DNA from: Georgenia sp.
Lineage (GTDB): Bacteria > Actinomycetota > Actinomycetes > Actinomycetales > Actinomycetaceae
NCBI GenBank assembly: GCA_027322565.1
Contig: DAHVRG010000214.1
Location: 1 to 5,242 of the forward strand
Length of the DNA stretch: 5,242 nucleotides
Direction of reading: 5' to 3'
This document shows positions 4,821 to 5,242 of the stretch, piece after piece. Made by a program: the position numbers and the translations under genes. The notes below the pieces were generated by a model. That model made no database searches, had not been told where the DNA came from, and worked only from the letters and a program-made list of their open reading frames with translations. Positions within the stretch are counted from its first letter, which is position 1; every line of letters starts with the position of its first letter.

Positions 4821-5242
4821 TCAGCCTTCCGGACGCCGGGCCGCCGTCGAGGCCGCCAGCCTCGCCAGGGCGAGCGCTGCCAGCAGCAGCCCGAAGTCAC
4901 GCAGCGCGATGTCGTAATACTCCCCCATGCTGAGGAGATTGACGATGATTCCGAGCAGCCAGGCGGCGACGACGTACCCGCCGATGCGAGGTCGCAGTGC
5001 CACGAGGATGCCCGCAGCGACCTCGACGACGCCGACGGCCATCATGGCCTGGCTCGCGGTGCCCGGCACGAGGCCGTCGACCCAGGGCGCCAGGTAGCGC
5101 TCCCACTCGACCATGACGCCGGCGAACTTGTCCAACCCGAACAGCACCGGAGCGAGCGCGAAGCCGCCGCGGAGCAGGAGGAACGCGTGGTGCGCCCCCG
5201 TTTCCGTGAGCGTCCGAGGCGTCGTCCGCTGCGTCGATGCAG
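4821..5242 (-). CDS. DoxX-like four-helix membrane protein, 5' end cut by window edge
   Basis: The minus-strand frame ending at the TGA 4821-4823 is open to the right edge, giving 139 visible residues. An in-frame GTG at 5147 is the first possible start inside the window, but the sequence before it (HHAFLLLRGGFALAP, visible residues 17-31) is hydrophobic and completes the first helix, so the true start is most likely just beyond the edge. Four hydrophobic segments lie at about 18-36, 62-82, 88-105 and 110-130, with motifs FGLDKFAGVMVEW (34-46) and MMAVGVVEVAAGILVALRPR (66-85). This matches DoxX/DoxD-like small membrane proteins. The exact activity of these is poorly known; some DoxX proteins associate with redox enzymes. 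It is the upstream partner of the flavoprotein gene, with a 26-base gap. Superfamily assignment is by topology and motif memory. Confidence 0.8.
   Translation of the reverse strand, partial: ASTQRTTPRTLTETGAHHAFLLLRGGFALAPVLFGLDKFAGVMVEWERYLAPWVDGLVPGTASQAMMAVGVVEVAAGILVALRPRIGGYVVAAWLLGIIVNLLSMGEYYDIALRDFGLLLAALALARLAASTAARRPEG

Noticed and set aside
3685..4917. 410-codon plus-strand open frame opposite the flavoprotein gene
   Set aside because: Long antisense frames are normal in GC-rich DNA with G/C third positions. Its translation is low-complexity Asp/Val/Gly/Pro-rich with no domain, while the minus strand encodes a full canonical reductase.
4821..5147. GTG at 5147 as the true start of the DoxX-like gene
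   Set aside because: It would cut the first transmembrane helix; the frame stays open to the window edge with hydrophobic residues typical of the family upstream.

Overview
The window is very GC-rich (roughly 70% by eye, with a strong G/C preference at third codon positions). The predicted proteins look like those of a high-GC Gram-positive bacterium (Actinomycetota, perhaps Micrococcales). That placement comes from composition, gene style and family resemblance only; no rRNA or other marker gene is present. I see no tRNA, rRNA, CRISPR array, insertion sequence, phage gene or attachment site. The window is packed with ordinary-looking chromosomal genes, and no gap exceeds 300 bases.

Layout from left to right. 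(1) Two minus-strand genes: a DUF4386-type six-helix membrane protein and, downstream of it, a GyrI-like small-molecule-binding domain protein cut by the left edge. The stop of the first and start of the second share an ATGA, so they are probably translationally coupled. (2) A 206-base divergent intergenic region (1149-1354) with overlapping candidate promoters and an inverted repeat, CGCCGTG-N10-CACGGCG, that could be an operator. (3) A plus-strand alpha/beta hydrolase of hormone-sensitive-lipase type with an altered oxyanion motif. (4) A plus-strand 104-residue three-helix membrane protein of unknown function, followed by a strong GC-rich hairpin overlapped by a perfect 12-bp palindrome. (5) A plus-strand stand-alone CinA N-terminal-type (MoCF/molybdopterin-binding fold) protein. 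(6) Converging on it with a 9-base coding overlap, a minus-strand two-gene unit: a four-helix DoxX-like membrane protein cut by the right edge, then a 413-residue FAD/NADH-dependent ferredoxin-reductase-type flavoprotein 26 bases downstream.

Functional reading. The clearest functional pair is the DoxX-like membrane protein with the flavoprotein, which suggests a membrane-associated redox module, although no ferredoxin or oxygenase gene is visible. The GyrI-like/DUF4386 pair suggests ligand sensing or binding coupled to a membrane protein. The hydrolase, the small membrane protein and the CinA-like protein have no obvious shared pathway. I did not find a convincing undescribed system. The best leads are the divergent operator-like repeat, the hairpin/palindrome cluster upstream of the CinA-like gene, the substituted motifs in the hydrolase and CinA-like proteins, and the DoxX-like/reductase pairing.
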